Assembly: GCA_030247855.1 (NCBI GenBank) | Contig: JAPDRN010000006.1 | Coordinates: 248,001 to 312,000 of the forward strand | Direction of reading: 5' to 3' | Length of the DNA stretch: 64,000 nucleotides | From: Knufia peltigerae | Lineage: Eukaryota; Ascomycota; Eurotiomycetes; Chaetothyriales; Trichomeriaceae | In this document: positions 32,201 to 41,120 of the stretch, piece after piece | Numbering within the stretch: the first letter of the stretch is position 1 | Layout: the number at the start of each line of letters is the position of its first letter | Notes under the pieces: generated by a model | The model's database searches: none | What the model was told of the DNA's origin: nothing | Seen by the model: the letters and a program-made list of their open reading frames with translations, nothing else | Program-made: the position numbers and the translations under genes

Positions 32201-34039
32201 TTATTGACGTCGACTTCGCGGGTCTGAAGCACTTTGTCGCTTCCAATCTCGACTTTCTTTGGTTCCTAGGCTGCCATAACCGCCCTCTTGTCGTCGTTCC
32301 CAACCTCCCATCCTGACAACCAGACAAGTAGCATTATCGCCTTCTGTAGAGACTTCAGTAGCAAAGTTGACCACATCTCTGGCAGCTTGCTCAGGAGTTC
32401 TAGCCTCTTTGATGATGTCGACCACTTCCTGGTCTTCCAAGGTCCCAGAGACACCATCGGACATCAAAACCATGAAGGAGTATTCGGCCGGTCCCAAATC
32501 AACCCTCTTGATCTCCGGTTCCGCGCTGACTCCGATTCGTTTGGATTCTATGTCGCCGAATGCCCGCGTATTCGCAAGTCCTGATATCCGTTCCTCGCCA
32601 AATGAGTCCGTCACGAAGGTAGCAGCATATCTTCTAAGCCTGTTGCTTTCAATGGGTGACGAAGGATGGTGATTGGTCGTCAATGGGACGGCAACGCCAG
32701 AATCGGTAGAACAGAGAAGAATCCTCGTGTCTCCGACATGTGCAACAAGCAATGACGAAGTTGTCGAAGGATTCCAGAATGGTGTGGGGGATGGCGTAGA
32801 GACCAGTGCGACGCTGCAAGTACTACCGCCCTTGAATCTATTCGGCCCTCCTATATGCGCAGCAAGCTTGAAGGGTTCACCCAGGATATCACCCTCATTA
32901 AGGGGTCGGTCAGCTCGGGTGTTGTCGCTACTCTCGGATTTTTTCGCAGCCTGTGCCGACACAAAGTCATAGTCCGCTTTCAAGAAGGCATAGCTGATGA
33001 CTTCTTCGATGGCAGCCCCGGTGTCGACGGCTTGACCGGTCTTTCGTAGGGATTCGGATTCTTCACCCAGTTTCTGGTAACCACTGAATATGGAAAAGTA
33101 TGCCGGTTTGAATCGTCGAAAGTACCCGCCGACTAGCTCCTTCCAATTCCTCGTCAGCTCCTTCTCCAGGGTCTTGATTTGTTGTCTGTTTGCACTCTGG
33201 ATGAGTGGTGGGTCTCCAGCATACGGAGCCTGCTGGCCTTTGTCTGGACTTTTGGCACTGCCATCTCCTGATTGTCCCTCGTCCTGCTTAGGGCTTTCGG
33301 CTTCGTCTGAACTGGAGAGGCCACGGCTTCCTCTGCTCTGCTTCTCTTTTCCAGCAGCGGGATCAAATCCTGCTGGGACAGGTACAGACTTGGACTTTCG
33401 TTCGCCAGGTTTTTGCAAGCTCGACTGCAGCTCAAATGACTGGGCCGATCTTTCAATGTAATCGTGTAATTTTTCTCTCAAAAAGTCGCTACACTCCGCC
33501 CCACCATGCCCATCGAAAACGCCGAAATAGAAAACTTGGGGGTCCCCTGACGCGCCTTCTGCAGATGTCCCCTCGCCAGGTCTTGATTTTGCGGTGATGG
33601 ACCGTGGCGGCCTTTTCGCAAATGCAGGAAGCTCTATAACACCGGCCTGGTGTGAGTCTTCATTGTACGGTCTACTTCCTCGAGAGACCGACGACCCATA
33701 ATGATGTTTGGCACTTTTGAGTGGTATGCGAACAACAGTAGTGTCTCTCAGAACCGATGGATGTGTAGCTGGCGCAGACCTTCCTCCATCTGGTGTATGA
33801 GGCGTTGAATCTTTCCTCGGGAATTTGTGGGCCAGCCCTGTCAAGGAGCGAGAGTCTGGGTGTAAGGACGAGGAAGGCAGATGAGTAACGAAATAATCAT
33901 GGAATTGTCTTTGTTGAGAGAGGTCTCGAAGTCGAGTCCGCGTATGTGGGCGTGTCTGCCGTATGAAGACCGACAAAAGATCTGCTAAGAAGTCAGAAGC
34001 TGCTCCAAGCCCATCCAGGTGGTCGGGAAATCTCACCAT
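32201..34039 (-). CDS. PP2C-family Ser/Thr phosphatase (possibly Ptc6-like)
   Basis: 612 residues from the first ATG (34039), no intron needed. Metal-binding and core motifs are all present: GSRPYNEDSHQAG, YFGVFDGHGGAEC, GGSTCSVALV, LLVAHVGDTRILLC, GLANTRAFGD, LMSDGVSGTLEDQE, EGDNATCLVVRMGG. A long low-complexity, charged insertion lies between the first two motif groups (KSKSVPVPAGFDP, SSSDEAESPKQDEGQ). The Arg/Phe-rich, acid-poor N-terminus (TRPHTRTRLRDLSQQRQFHD) may target mitochondria. The PLKSAKHHYG lead-in and insertion suggest the fungal Ptc6/Aup1 group, which acts in mitochondria, but this subfamily call is tentative. Confidence 0.88.
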   Translation of the reverse strand: MVRFPDHLDGLGAASDFLADLLSVFIRQTRPHTRTRLRDLSQQRQFHDYFVTHLPSSSLHPDSRSLTGLAHKFPRKDSTPHTPDGGRSAPATHPSVLRDTTVVRIPLKSAKHHYGSSVSRGSRPYNEDSHQAGVIELPAFAKRPPRSITAKSRPGEGTSAEGASGDPQVFYFGVFDGHGGAECSDFLREKLHDYIERSAQSFELQSSLQKPGERKSKSVPVPAGFDPAAGKEKQSRGSRGLSSSDEAESPKQDEGQSGDGSAKSPDKGQQAPYAGDPPLIQSANRQQIKTLEKELTRNWKELVGGYFRRFKPAYFSIFSGYQKLGEESESLRKTGQAVDTGAAIEEVISYAFLKADYDFVSAQAAKKSESSDNTRADRPLNEGDILGEPFKLAAHIGGPNRFKGGSTCSVALVSTPSPTPFWNPSTTSSLLVAHVGDTRILLCSTDSGVAVPLTTNHHPSSPIESNRLRRYAATFVTDSFGEERISGLANTRAFGDIESKRIGVSAEPEIKRVDLGPAEYSFMVLMSDGVSGTLEDQEVVDIIKEARTPEQAARDVVNFATEVSTEGDNATCLVVRMGGWERRQEGGYGSLGTKESRDWKRQSASDPRSRRQ

Positions 34040-34523
34040 AGTAGCACTCGGAAGAAGAATGCAGCGCTCTGCTGCCGTAAGACATTGTGGGAGAGGCAGC
34101 TGTTCAAACTCGCCATCGTCTAGGCTCAAGAAGAAACGGACATTGTGAAGAAGAGTATAAATATACAAATAAAGGTGAAGAGAGTAAGGAAACTCGTAAA
34201 ATGCCAAAGAAGGACTTGGACTGCGCAGTTGGTCAAACTACCAGGTGCCTGAGGTAGTAACATGAAGACGCCATCACAGTTGCATCCTCTAGGTTTGTGG
34301 TGGTGGTGGTGGTTGTGGATGCTGCTCCTGGTGCGGAGAGTTTTGCAGGACAAGCCCCCCCCAACTGTTTACGAATCTATTTGCCAATCTTGTCCAAACC
34401 CTCTAGTGTTTGCACTCGCAGTCAATGACAAATGTTATCGTAAATCATGATCGATTGGATTGTGACTGGGACGGATGTCCTGGACAAGTCTATCTCTAAT
34501 GACCGGCGGTGTTTCTACGCGGC
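34040..34523. promoter_or_regulatory. Upstream region of the PP2C gene
   Basis: 484 bp. A GGT microsatellite lies near 34298-34312. The frame that runs upstream of 34039 uses only non-ATG starts, so I treat it as 5' leader. Confidence 0.45.
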
Positions 34524-35483
34524 TTACAACTTGGACGGCCGCAGACTCCCATCTGAGGTGGTCTTGACGCCCAATGCAGCAGCAGCCTCGTATGAATCAA
34601 AGCTCTCATCGCCGTGGAAATGCCAGCCTCTTTCTTCGCCCTGGGCCAAATGGCTGCAGTCGCTGTTCAAGATGCAGTCGAAGCCGCCGGCCACGCCTCC
34701 ACTGTTCCTCCAGTCGTCGTCGTAGTACACCTCTCCTTCGGCCGGGACCCTCCTTCGCGCGAACTTGCTGATGCCGCAGGTGAAGCATTGGAAATCGTCC
34801 TCGTCGTGGTCGTCGGGCATCTGCCCGGTTAGTGCCCTCCCACTCGCGATGATCTGAGCGGCGTGGCCACAGAGTAGCAACGTGACTTCCTCGTCTCCGC
34901 GGCCAGCTCGCCTGTATTCCCTGTCCACGTCTTCCACGATCACCGCGAGCGCCCGTGCGACGCGATCGTGCAAGGGGTCTATCCTCTCTCCGTGCTCCGG
35001 AGGAACAACCTTGGACTCGTAAGTGTCGTCGAGCCAGGGGAAAAAGTCCCTCCGTAACCGCGCGGGCTCGGCGGGCTTTGGCTGGACGAACCATGCCCTT
35101 CCGAACCACTCCCCAATCCCTCTTTCTCCTCGAACGCTCACGCTCTTCGTCTTGTTGTTCGCCGCGTCACCCGTCGTCGGTGATGAGGAGGACGAGGACG
35201 TGGCTTCGATCAGTGCCTCGACCGTGGGTCGCAGCGTCTCGAGACATCGGTAGAACAAGCTAGAGTAGATACGCAGGCGGTCCTGCTTGGCCAGATCGCC
35301 CAATGTTTTCCCCAGGTGTGCGCCCGTCTCTTGCGCCTGTCGTACACCGAACGAGGCCAGCGGAGGGTCTGCCGGGAGACGCGTGGGATAGGGATGGCTG
35401 GACGAGTATTCGCCGGTAACAGGATTCAACGTCCACTGGAGGCGATTTCCATGCCGTAGCAGGAGGATTTCAGACACAGGCAT
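34524..35483 (-). CDS. Histidine phosphatase (phosphoglycerate mutase-like) protein, Tfc7-like
   Basis: 319 residues, intronless. The catalytic motif is LLLRHGNR near the N-terminus; the second His lies in LLLCGHAAQI, with RCLETLRPTVEAL and PPEHGERID between them. This fits the branch-1 histidine phosphatase fold. The C-terminal part (DDFQCFTCGISKFARR, then a DDDW acidic turn) resembles fungal relatives of the Tfc7/tau55 subunit of RNA polymerase III factor TFIIIC, which kept this fold; that link is a tentative inference. Encoded back to back with the 35998 gene. Confidence 0.75.
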   Translation of the reverse strand: MPVSEILLLRHGNRLQWTLNPVTGEYSSSHPYPTRLPADPPLASFGVRQAQETGAHLGKTLGDLAKQDRLRIYSSLFYRCLETLRPTVEALIEATSSSSSSPTTGDAANNKTKSVSVRGERGIGEWFGRAWFVQPKPAEPARLRRDFFPWLDDTYESKVVPPEHGERIDPLHDRVARALAVIVEDVDREYRRAGRGDEEVTLLLCGHAAQIIASGRALTGQMPDDHDEDDFQCFTCGISKFARRRVPAEGEVYYDDDWRNSGGVAGGFDCILNSDCSHLAQGEERGWHFHGDESFDSYEAAAALGVKTTSDGSLRPSKL

Positions 35484-35997
35484 GATGGTCTCTACCTATC
35501 GTTGCATTATTACGAATGGCTGCGGCCGAAAAAAAAAGGAAATGATGAATATGTAAATCAATAGTCTACTACATCCAACAGTTCTCTCTGCGCGATCGAA
35601 GGACGATATTTGGTGGTTATGACTAGTCGGTCCAACACTTTGTTTGGAGAAGCCGAGGTTACTGTGACCAAACAATTCATTCGTCTCGATGATGGACGTA
35701 TTCCGCACTCGGGGACCTCAACTCTTGTTTCATATCACCAGAGCAAAGCACAACTTCCCCTTTGGTGGCGGAAACAACTCGTCTGACGATAACATACAAA
35801 CGGACTATCCATGGCCATGCGGTGATGAAGATATAGTGTCGAAATATTCTCCAATCCGAATGTGCTGGTTGAGCTTGCAAAATCGACGAAAGAAATAGGA
35901 TACAACGGCACGAGTCGAGTCCAAGGCTTTGACACTCACACGGTTCTTTTCGTTCATTCTACTACAGATTGTATTACCCCGTCGAGACATAATAGTC
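35484..35997. promoter_or_regulatory. Divergent promoter region
   Basis: 514 bp between the minus-strand histidine phosphatase gene and the plus-strand gene at 35998. No gene or repeated motif seen. Confidence 0.45.
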
Positions 35998-36795
35998 ATG
36001 CTCAAACCATCCGGACTATGCTCTCAAAGCAGCATAAAACTCTTTTCCAAAGCTGGCGGCCCACGTCTGATCTCGTTTCGATACATATTGCCAACACAAC
36101 AACATGGGAGGCGAGAGGGGAATGGGAAGAGCATCGACCTCAACCTCTACCCCTGCGCACATTCCAAAGGACAAATCAAAATGTTTTCGTCAAAGGGAGG
36201 ACCTATGTTCTACAAACAATCTCCTTCCTCTCGATCCTTTCAACCCTCCAAAAACAACAACAAACAACCACCACCGTCTCAGCCCCAAAATGACAAGGCC
36301 GAGGATGCTACGACCGCAACTGATACCGACAACAAGCCACCACCGTCTCCAGAAAACAACGATGCTCCCCGAGAAGAATCAGAAACGACAAGATACTCCA
36401 TCACCACCATGGACGAATTGGCGACCCAAGTCCACAAAATCTCCCACGACATCCGGTTGAGGTCGGTCAACGAGCTTCGCGAGGTTCTCTCGGACCGGGA
36501 GAACAATGCGACCATCTCCGAGGTCCTCACCGCCGCCCAACTACAAGCTAGAATCGAGATCAAGGACGAGCTGACCAGGCTCAAGGCCCGCACCACGCCC
36601 AGCCTCCACTGGCGTCTGGACCAGGTCATGAGGACCGCCGACAACGTTCACATCTCACAGATTCCGCGCATGCACAGCCTGCCACTGCTCGTCCTGTGGC
36701 ACGGCGCAAAGTTCGTGCTCAGGCGACCGATCCTCGCCGCCTTGATATTGGCCATCTTGTTGACCAGCTCTATGTTCGGACCTCCGATCAATTGA
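35998..36795 (+). CDS. Hypothetical single-pass membrane protein, possibly mitochondrial
   Basis: 265 residues from the first in-frame ATG at 35998; the frame extends upstream only through non-ATG codons. The N-terminus (MLKPSGLCSQSSIKLFSKAG) is Ser/Lys-rich and acid-free, like a presequence. The middle is Pro/Asn/Gln-rich. A charged helical stretch follows (TMDELATQVHKISHDIRLRS, TAAQLQARIEIKDELTRL). It ends with one hydrophobic segment (RRPILAALILAILLTSSMFG) eight or so residues from the C-terminus, a tail-anchor-like layout. No family recognised. Confidence 0.6.
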   Translation: MLKPSGLCSQSSIKLFSKAGGPRLISFRYILPTQQHGRREGNGKSIDLNLYPCAHSKGQIKMFSSKGGPMFYKQSPSSRSFQPSKNNNKQPPPSQPQNDKAEDATTATDTDNKPPPSPENNDAPREESETTRYSITTMDELATQVHKISHDIRLRSVNELREVLSDRENNATISEVLTAAQLQARIEIKDELTRLKARTTPSLHWRLDQVMRTADNVHISQIPRMHSLPLLVLWHGAKFVLRRPILAALILAILLTSSMFGPPIN

Positions 36796-36905
36796 TGAAA
36801 TCTGGCCCCCGTACCAAAAACGAGTTAGGTGTGGAAAACCACCACGACCTCTTATCTACCATTACGCCATCTACCAGGCCACACACGGGGCAAAGGAACC
36901 AAACT

Positions 36906-38450
36906 TCACGTCCACAGCTTGGATACGTGCTCCAGCTGCACCTTTTCAACGGTCGGATCATCCGCCACTTGCATAGCACTGTCAACGCCAGTCTCGGCCA
37001 AGATGGACCTAGCGATATTCCTCGTAGCCAATACGGGTCTTCTCTGTCCCGTAAACCACCATACCATCCATGGAAACATGATCCCGAAATCAGAGTGCGT
37101 TACATGCGTAGTCTCATGCAACACGTACATTGACACCTGTTCTTCAGACACCTGGCTGCGGCCCTCCTTGTCTGGGTCTTTCTCGGTTTCCGCCCTGGCC
37201 AAATACTTCGCTCTTTGCTCTTTGCTCTTGTTCATATACTCCCTCTGATCCTTGTACCTCGCTATTTCTTCTCGGTATTCCTCTATTGTCTGCACCTTGA
37301 CGTTTGAAGGATTTGCTCCCGCCACCACAGGCATATGCGAATGGCATTCGGGCCAATGGTACGCAAATTCCGAACACATGAGCACCACTGTTCTCGCGGA
37401 ATTCTTGCCAATTTCCGCTTCATGACATGGCAGTGGTCTTCTCAGTAACATCTCCGTCTTGGGCGACCTGAGCGGCAAGAACCACGGATCCAGCAGCACA
37501 ACGGGCGAATGTGGTGTGACCTGTGCTTTCAGACTCGACGAGGGCTCTTGCCAAAGCAATGGACTTTTGGCGTCGTCACCATGCGCTTCGGAATAAAAGA
37601 CAGACTTGACGAATTGCACTGTCGATGTGCCACCAAATGAATGTCCTGCCCAGATTACATTGCCTGGTGACATGTCTAAAGATCCCTTGGGAAGTGTGAA
37701 CCCACCTTCACCCGCCAGATTCGGCAAGATCTGACCGCCGTTCATCACCTCCAAGGCCTGATATGCCGCACTCAATTCAAAGAGGCGAATGCTTAACTGC
37801 TCATCTCGGGCCTCGTGCATGCCAGGCTTGATTTTTAGTGTGATTGGCTTGTAATAAACACTCGGATTCGTCAGCCCTACTTCTGTTGGTACCGTTGCTG
37901 CATCGCCATTTGGCTCAGATCCCGTCCTACGGAGAGTTGTGAGCGGCCCGCTCCCGTCTCGGTGATCCAGTGCCAGACAGAAAACACCATGACTAGCGAG
38001 TTCGCCGAGCAGGGCGCTATGAGTGTTCATGTTACCGACCAGTCCGTGTGAGAATATGAGAGTGGGCACCTTTGCGCCATTGAAGAGTAGTGGTGCATTG
38101 TGGTGTACTGGAATCTGCGTCGTGCTGAGATAGTACCTGAACGGGGACGATAGAAGGAAGTCGCTGAGCCATGGCTTTATACCGGATAGCCGAAGGTATG
38201 CGTTTAGATGGTCTCTCTGAGGGTCTTGGAGCCAGGGGATGCCGTAGTTTTGAGAATTTGTGTAGGACGACTGCTTCGATGTGGTCGGATAGAACAGACG
38301 GAATTTCAAAGTCGTCAGCTTGGACGCTTGGAGTTGGGGCAGAGCCGGGAGCGAGAGTGAAGATATGGGAATTTCATGTTCTGAAGATCCAACGGCGTAA
38401 GGGCCGGTATATACTGGGAGAGACGGGAGAGGATTGAGATACGACAGCAT
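36906..38450 (-). CDS. PAF-acetylhydrolase-family lipase (group VII/isoform II type)
   Basis: 514 residues, intronless, from the ATG at 38450. The fold is shown by TLIFSHGLVGNMNTHSALLG (oxyanion side), the nucleophile elbow IWAGHSFGGTS, the acid region PVVLLDPWFLPLR, and a late His in ETTHVTHSDFGIMFPW. These match intracellular PAF acetylhydrolase II-like fungal lipases that remove short or oxidised acyl chains from phospholipids. No signal peptide. A charged insertion (EEIARYKDQREYMNKSKEQ) lies between the acid and the His. The stop codon is 110 bp from the stop of the plus-strand gene at 36795, so the 3' ends probably overlap. Confidence 0.88.
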   Translation of the reverse strand: MLSYLNPLPSLPVYTGPYAVGSSEHEIPISSLSLPALPQLQASKLTTLKFRLFYPTTSKQSSYTNSQNYGIPWLQDPQRDHLNAYLRLSGIKPWLSDFLLSSPFRYYLSTTQIPVHHNAPLLFNGAKVPTLIFSHGLVGNMNTHSALLGELASHGVFCLALDHRDGSGPLTTLRRTGSEPNGDAATVPTEVGLTNPSVYYKPITLKIKPGMHEARDEQLSIRLFELSAAYQALEVMNGGQILPNLAGEGGFTLPKGSLDMSPGNVIWAGHSFGGTSTVQFVKSVFYSEAHGDDAKSPLLWQEPSSSLKAQVTPHSPVVLLDPWFLPLRSPKTEMLLRRPLPCHEAEIGKNSARTVVLMCSEFAYHWPECHSHMPVVAGANPSNVKVQTIEEYREEIARYKDQREYMNKSKEQRAKYLARAETEKDPDKEGRSQVSEEQVSMYVLHETTHVTHSDFGIMFPWMVWWFTGQRRPVLATRNIARSILAETGVDSAMQVADDPTVEKVQLEHVSKLWT

Positions 38451-39093
38451 TGTGGTGGTGATCTGACGACCAGACAAGGGTGTCAAACCTCGGTCATATG
38501 TCCACCCTTTCTCGCGATGTGAAGTCGTGTTTTTGAAATAGATGAAAGCTGCGACGTAATCCTGAGTAGCATCATAGTAGTTTTATATTGACAACTCCCA
38601 ACACTCGTAGGTGGAGTTGATGATCTTTGCACCCAGGTAGGCAGGGTATCATTTGTCGTACCTCGTATTGTGTGTGCTTTGGTGGGACGGAGATGTTGTC
38701 CAAGGGCGTTAGCGCCCGACATAACCGGGCCCAGAGGAACGGGGCCTTGCAATGGCCCCAGTGACTAGGCTCCCTCGATGCCTACCTGTATGTACTCGTA
38801 GGCGATGGAGGATGCTTCTGATCTGCCGCTACGGACGTTACAGTACTCCCTCCAATATCGTAAGATTCCAGTATCTCGGCTCAGTCGAACGAGACGACGT
38901 TGATTACTCATCTCTCCTTCTCGGGCCATGCTCCTTCAACATTATTCTGGCAAATTCAACACACACATCCTCAAGGTCCTGTGGAGTGATGTTCCTTGCT
39001 GATTGCTGCTGCCAAAAAAATCCAGAACATGCTGTGAGACCAGCAAACAAGGTCAGTCGAATAACTGTCTATCCACGGCCAGAGCAAACAGCG
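38451..39093. other. Intergenic region, no gene seen
   Basis: 643 bp upstream of the lipase gene and downstream of the MCT-like transporter. A 197-codon plus-strand frame runs through it into the antisense of the transporter's last exon and has no family features. Confidence 0.5.
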
Positions 39094-40537
39094 TCATCTG
39101 TGTTTTTCTCTGGACCAACCCCATTTTCGTCGCCGCAATTCAAACATGAAGACACTAGAGATAAGAAACGTCAAGCCAGCGTAAATTTGTGGCCACAAGT
39201 ATGGCCGACTCGAATGTGGCAGCCGAATCTCGAGAGCGATGGCTTCGGAAACTGGTCCCCGTGTCAGTCATTAATCAATCACAGAGAACAGGAACCCGAG
39301 ACTCACACAAAGAAGGTAGGGACACTGTCAACCACATCAAACTGAGAGTCGAAGGCAGCTCTTGCAGTTCCACGACCTCTGCACACAGGGGGGCAATAGT
39401 CTGTTAGCATCGTCAGCAATGTTTGAGTGGTTACAGGACACGGTTATCCGTACGCTCCAATAAAGCCCAGCAGTTGCTCCCACAAGTAGGGCGAAGAAAA
39501 TCAACAGTCCATAAGAATGCAGTGGAATCCAAATTGCAAAAATAATCAGCATGTTGAACGCCGTTAATAATGTAATGACCGTCATCCGGCCGCACCTGTC
39601 GCTCACCACACCAACGAATGGTCTTCCGAGCGCCGTTCCGAGATTCATGATGGTAGTGACAGTGCCTCCTTCGTGTTGTGTTAGTCCGATGGACACTGCA
39701 AACGCCGACAATGAATAAATGGTCACAATGTAGCCCAGAATGTTGAAGAATGAATAGCCGATCAAAAGCCACACACGCGGTCTTTTGAGCAAATTGACAT
39801 CGAAGATCTTGATCTGTGGACGCACTGTCGTATTCCGATCACGAATCAAGATGGACGCGATCAACAACACGCCAAAGGAGACGATGCCTGTGATGCGAAG
39901 TGCCCACGCCAGTGAGAGGTTGTCGATCATTGGCGTCGTGGCTGCAGAAAAAATGATTCCTCCCACACCAGCTCCACTGGCAGCAATACCTTGAGCTAGA
40001 CTCCTGTTCTTGTTGAACCATTGAGGCAACACCGGTGTCGCTGGCTGCCAGACGAATCCAGTCCCTAGCCCAACGAGAATGCCTTGGCTCAGGACGAGGT
40101 GCCAGAACTCGGTGGCAAACGAGGCCGCAATGAATCCACCCGAAAACATGAAGCAACCACAGTACATCGGGGGATTGGTGCCGAACTTTCGGGTTGACAA
40201 GTTGACCAAAGGAGCAGAGAGTAAGGCCATGGAGAAGTTGACGCCTCCAATGAATGTGTAATCCAGATCTGACGTTCCTGGGAAGGTCAAATTGTTGATG
40301 TAATAGGACAGGTAAACGCCAAAGCTCTGAGAGGGTGTCAGCACAATCGTCCGCAGCTGTAGGAGCAGGCCAGTATACCGCTAGAATACCCCAAGTGAAG
40401 CCATTGATCGCAGATAGAGCACCACAAACCACCCAGCCGTATCTGGGTTCCTCGTGAATGTCATAATGTACGAGTGGCTCGCCTGGTGCAATAGGTATGG
40501 CAACCTCACCGGTCTCTTTTGAGGCTTCTTCTGACAT
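39094..40537 (-). CDS. Monocarboxylate transporter-like MFS protein
   Basis: Four exons (40537-40379, 40326-39454, 39400-39307, 39251-39094) give 427 residues. The start matches the fungal MCT/MCH group (DIHEEPRYGWVVCGA, then GFTWGILASFGVYLSYY across intron 1). It continues with TFIGGVNFSMALLSAPLVN, SRKFG-type loop, LAQGIAASGAGVGGIIFSA, GRPFVGVVSDRCGRM and GLYWSTIAPLCAEVVELQEL across intron 2. Intron 2 has a GCTAACAG end where branch point and acceptor nearly merge. The last exon (SEAIALEIRLPHSSRPYLWP, FLISSVFMFELRR) completes TM12 and would be missed by reading only the main frame. Twelve TM segments; plasma membrane or vacuole; substrate probably a small carboxylate. Confidence 0.87.
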
Positions 40538-41120
40538 TGCGTGCCGCTTTGCTCAAAGCATTTGCCACTGAAGGCAAATTGAGAATTTAAAGAAAAGCGG
40601 TGGTCAACAACAGTGTTCAAATGCACCATGCTTCAGGTTTGGGTTTTAATAGAGGAACGGAAAGAGGCATGAGTGTCGAATACGCAGAATATGAGTGGAG
40701 AATCTCAAAAAGTCCACATCGTCAACTCCGAGGTTGCGAACTAGTCGTGGTTGAATTTTTGGGATATTATGTGAGCAACAGATCCCAAGAACGCCTAGAA
40801 GTCAGTGGTCTCGTACATGAGGTCACCACTGAAGCATCCGCAAGGTATTTCATCTAAGCTGATACATGAGTTCTACTGCAAAGCGCGACTGTGGTTGAAA
40901 GCAGTCGACAGTCGATGTCCGATGTACGGCAGAAAGCGTTCTTCTCCGTGCTGAGGTCACTTCAAACTTCTCCTCAATGTCGAGGGTGCGGAGTTGTTGC
41001 GGAACCTGGACACCATTGTGAGTGCCGCTTAGCCGTACGGAATTTCCGGGGCTTCGTATCCTTTGAACTTCTTCATATCCGGTGGACAGGATCTCCTTCT
41101 CTATGCCGGTCCTGATATTG
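40538..41120. promoter_or_regulatory. Upstream region of the MCT-like gene
   Basis: 583 bp between two minus-strand genes. No credible coding frame. Confidence 0.45.

Noticed and set aside
38752..39345. 197-codon plus-strand frame
   Set aside because: Antisense to the last exons of the MCT-like transporter and without family features.
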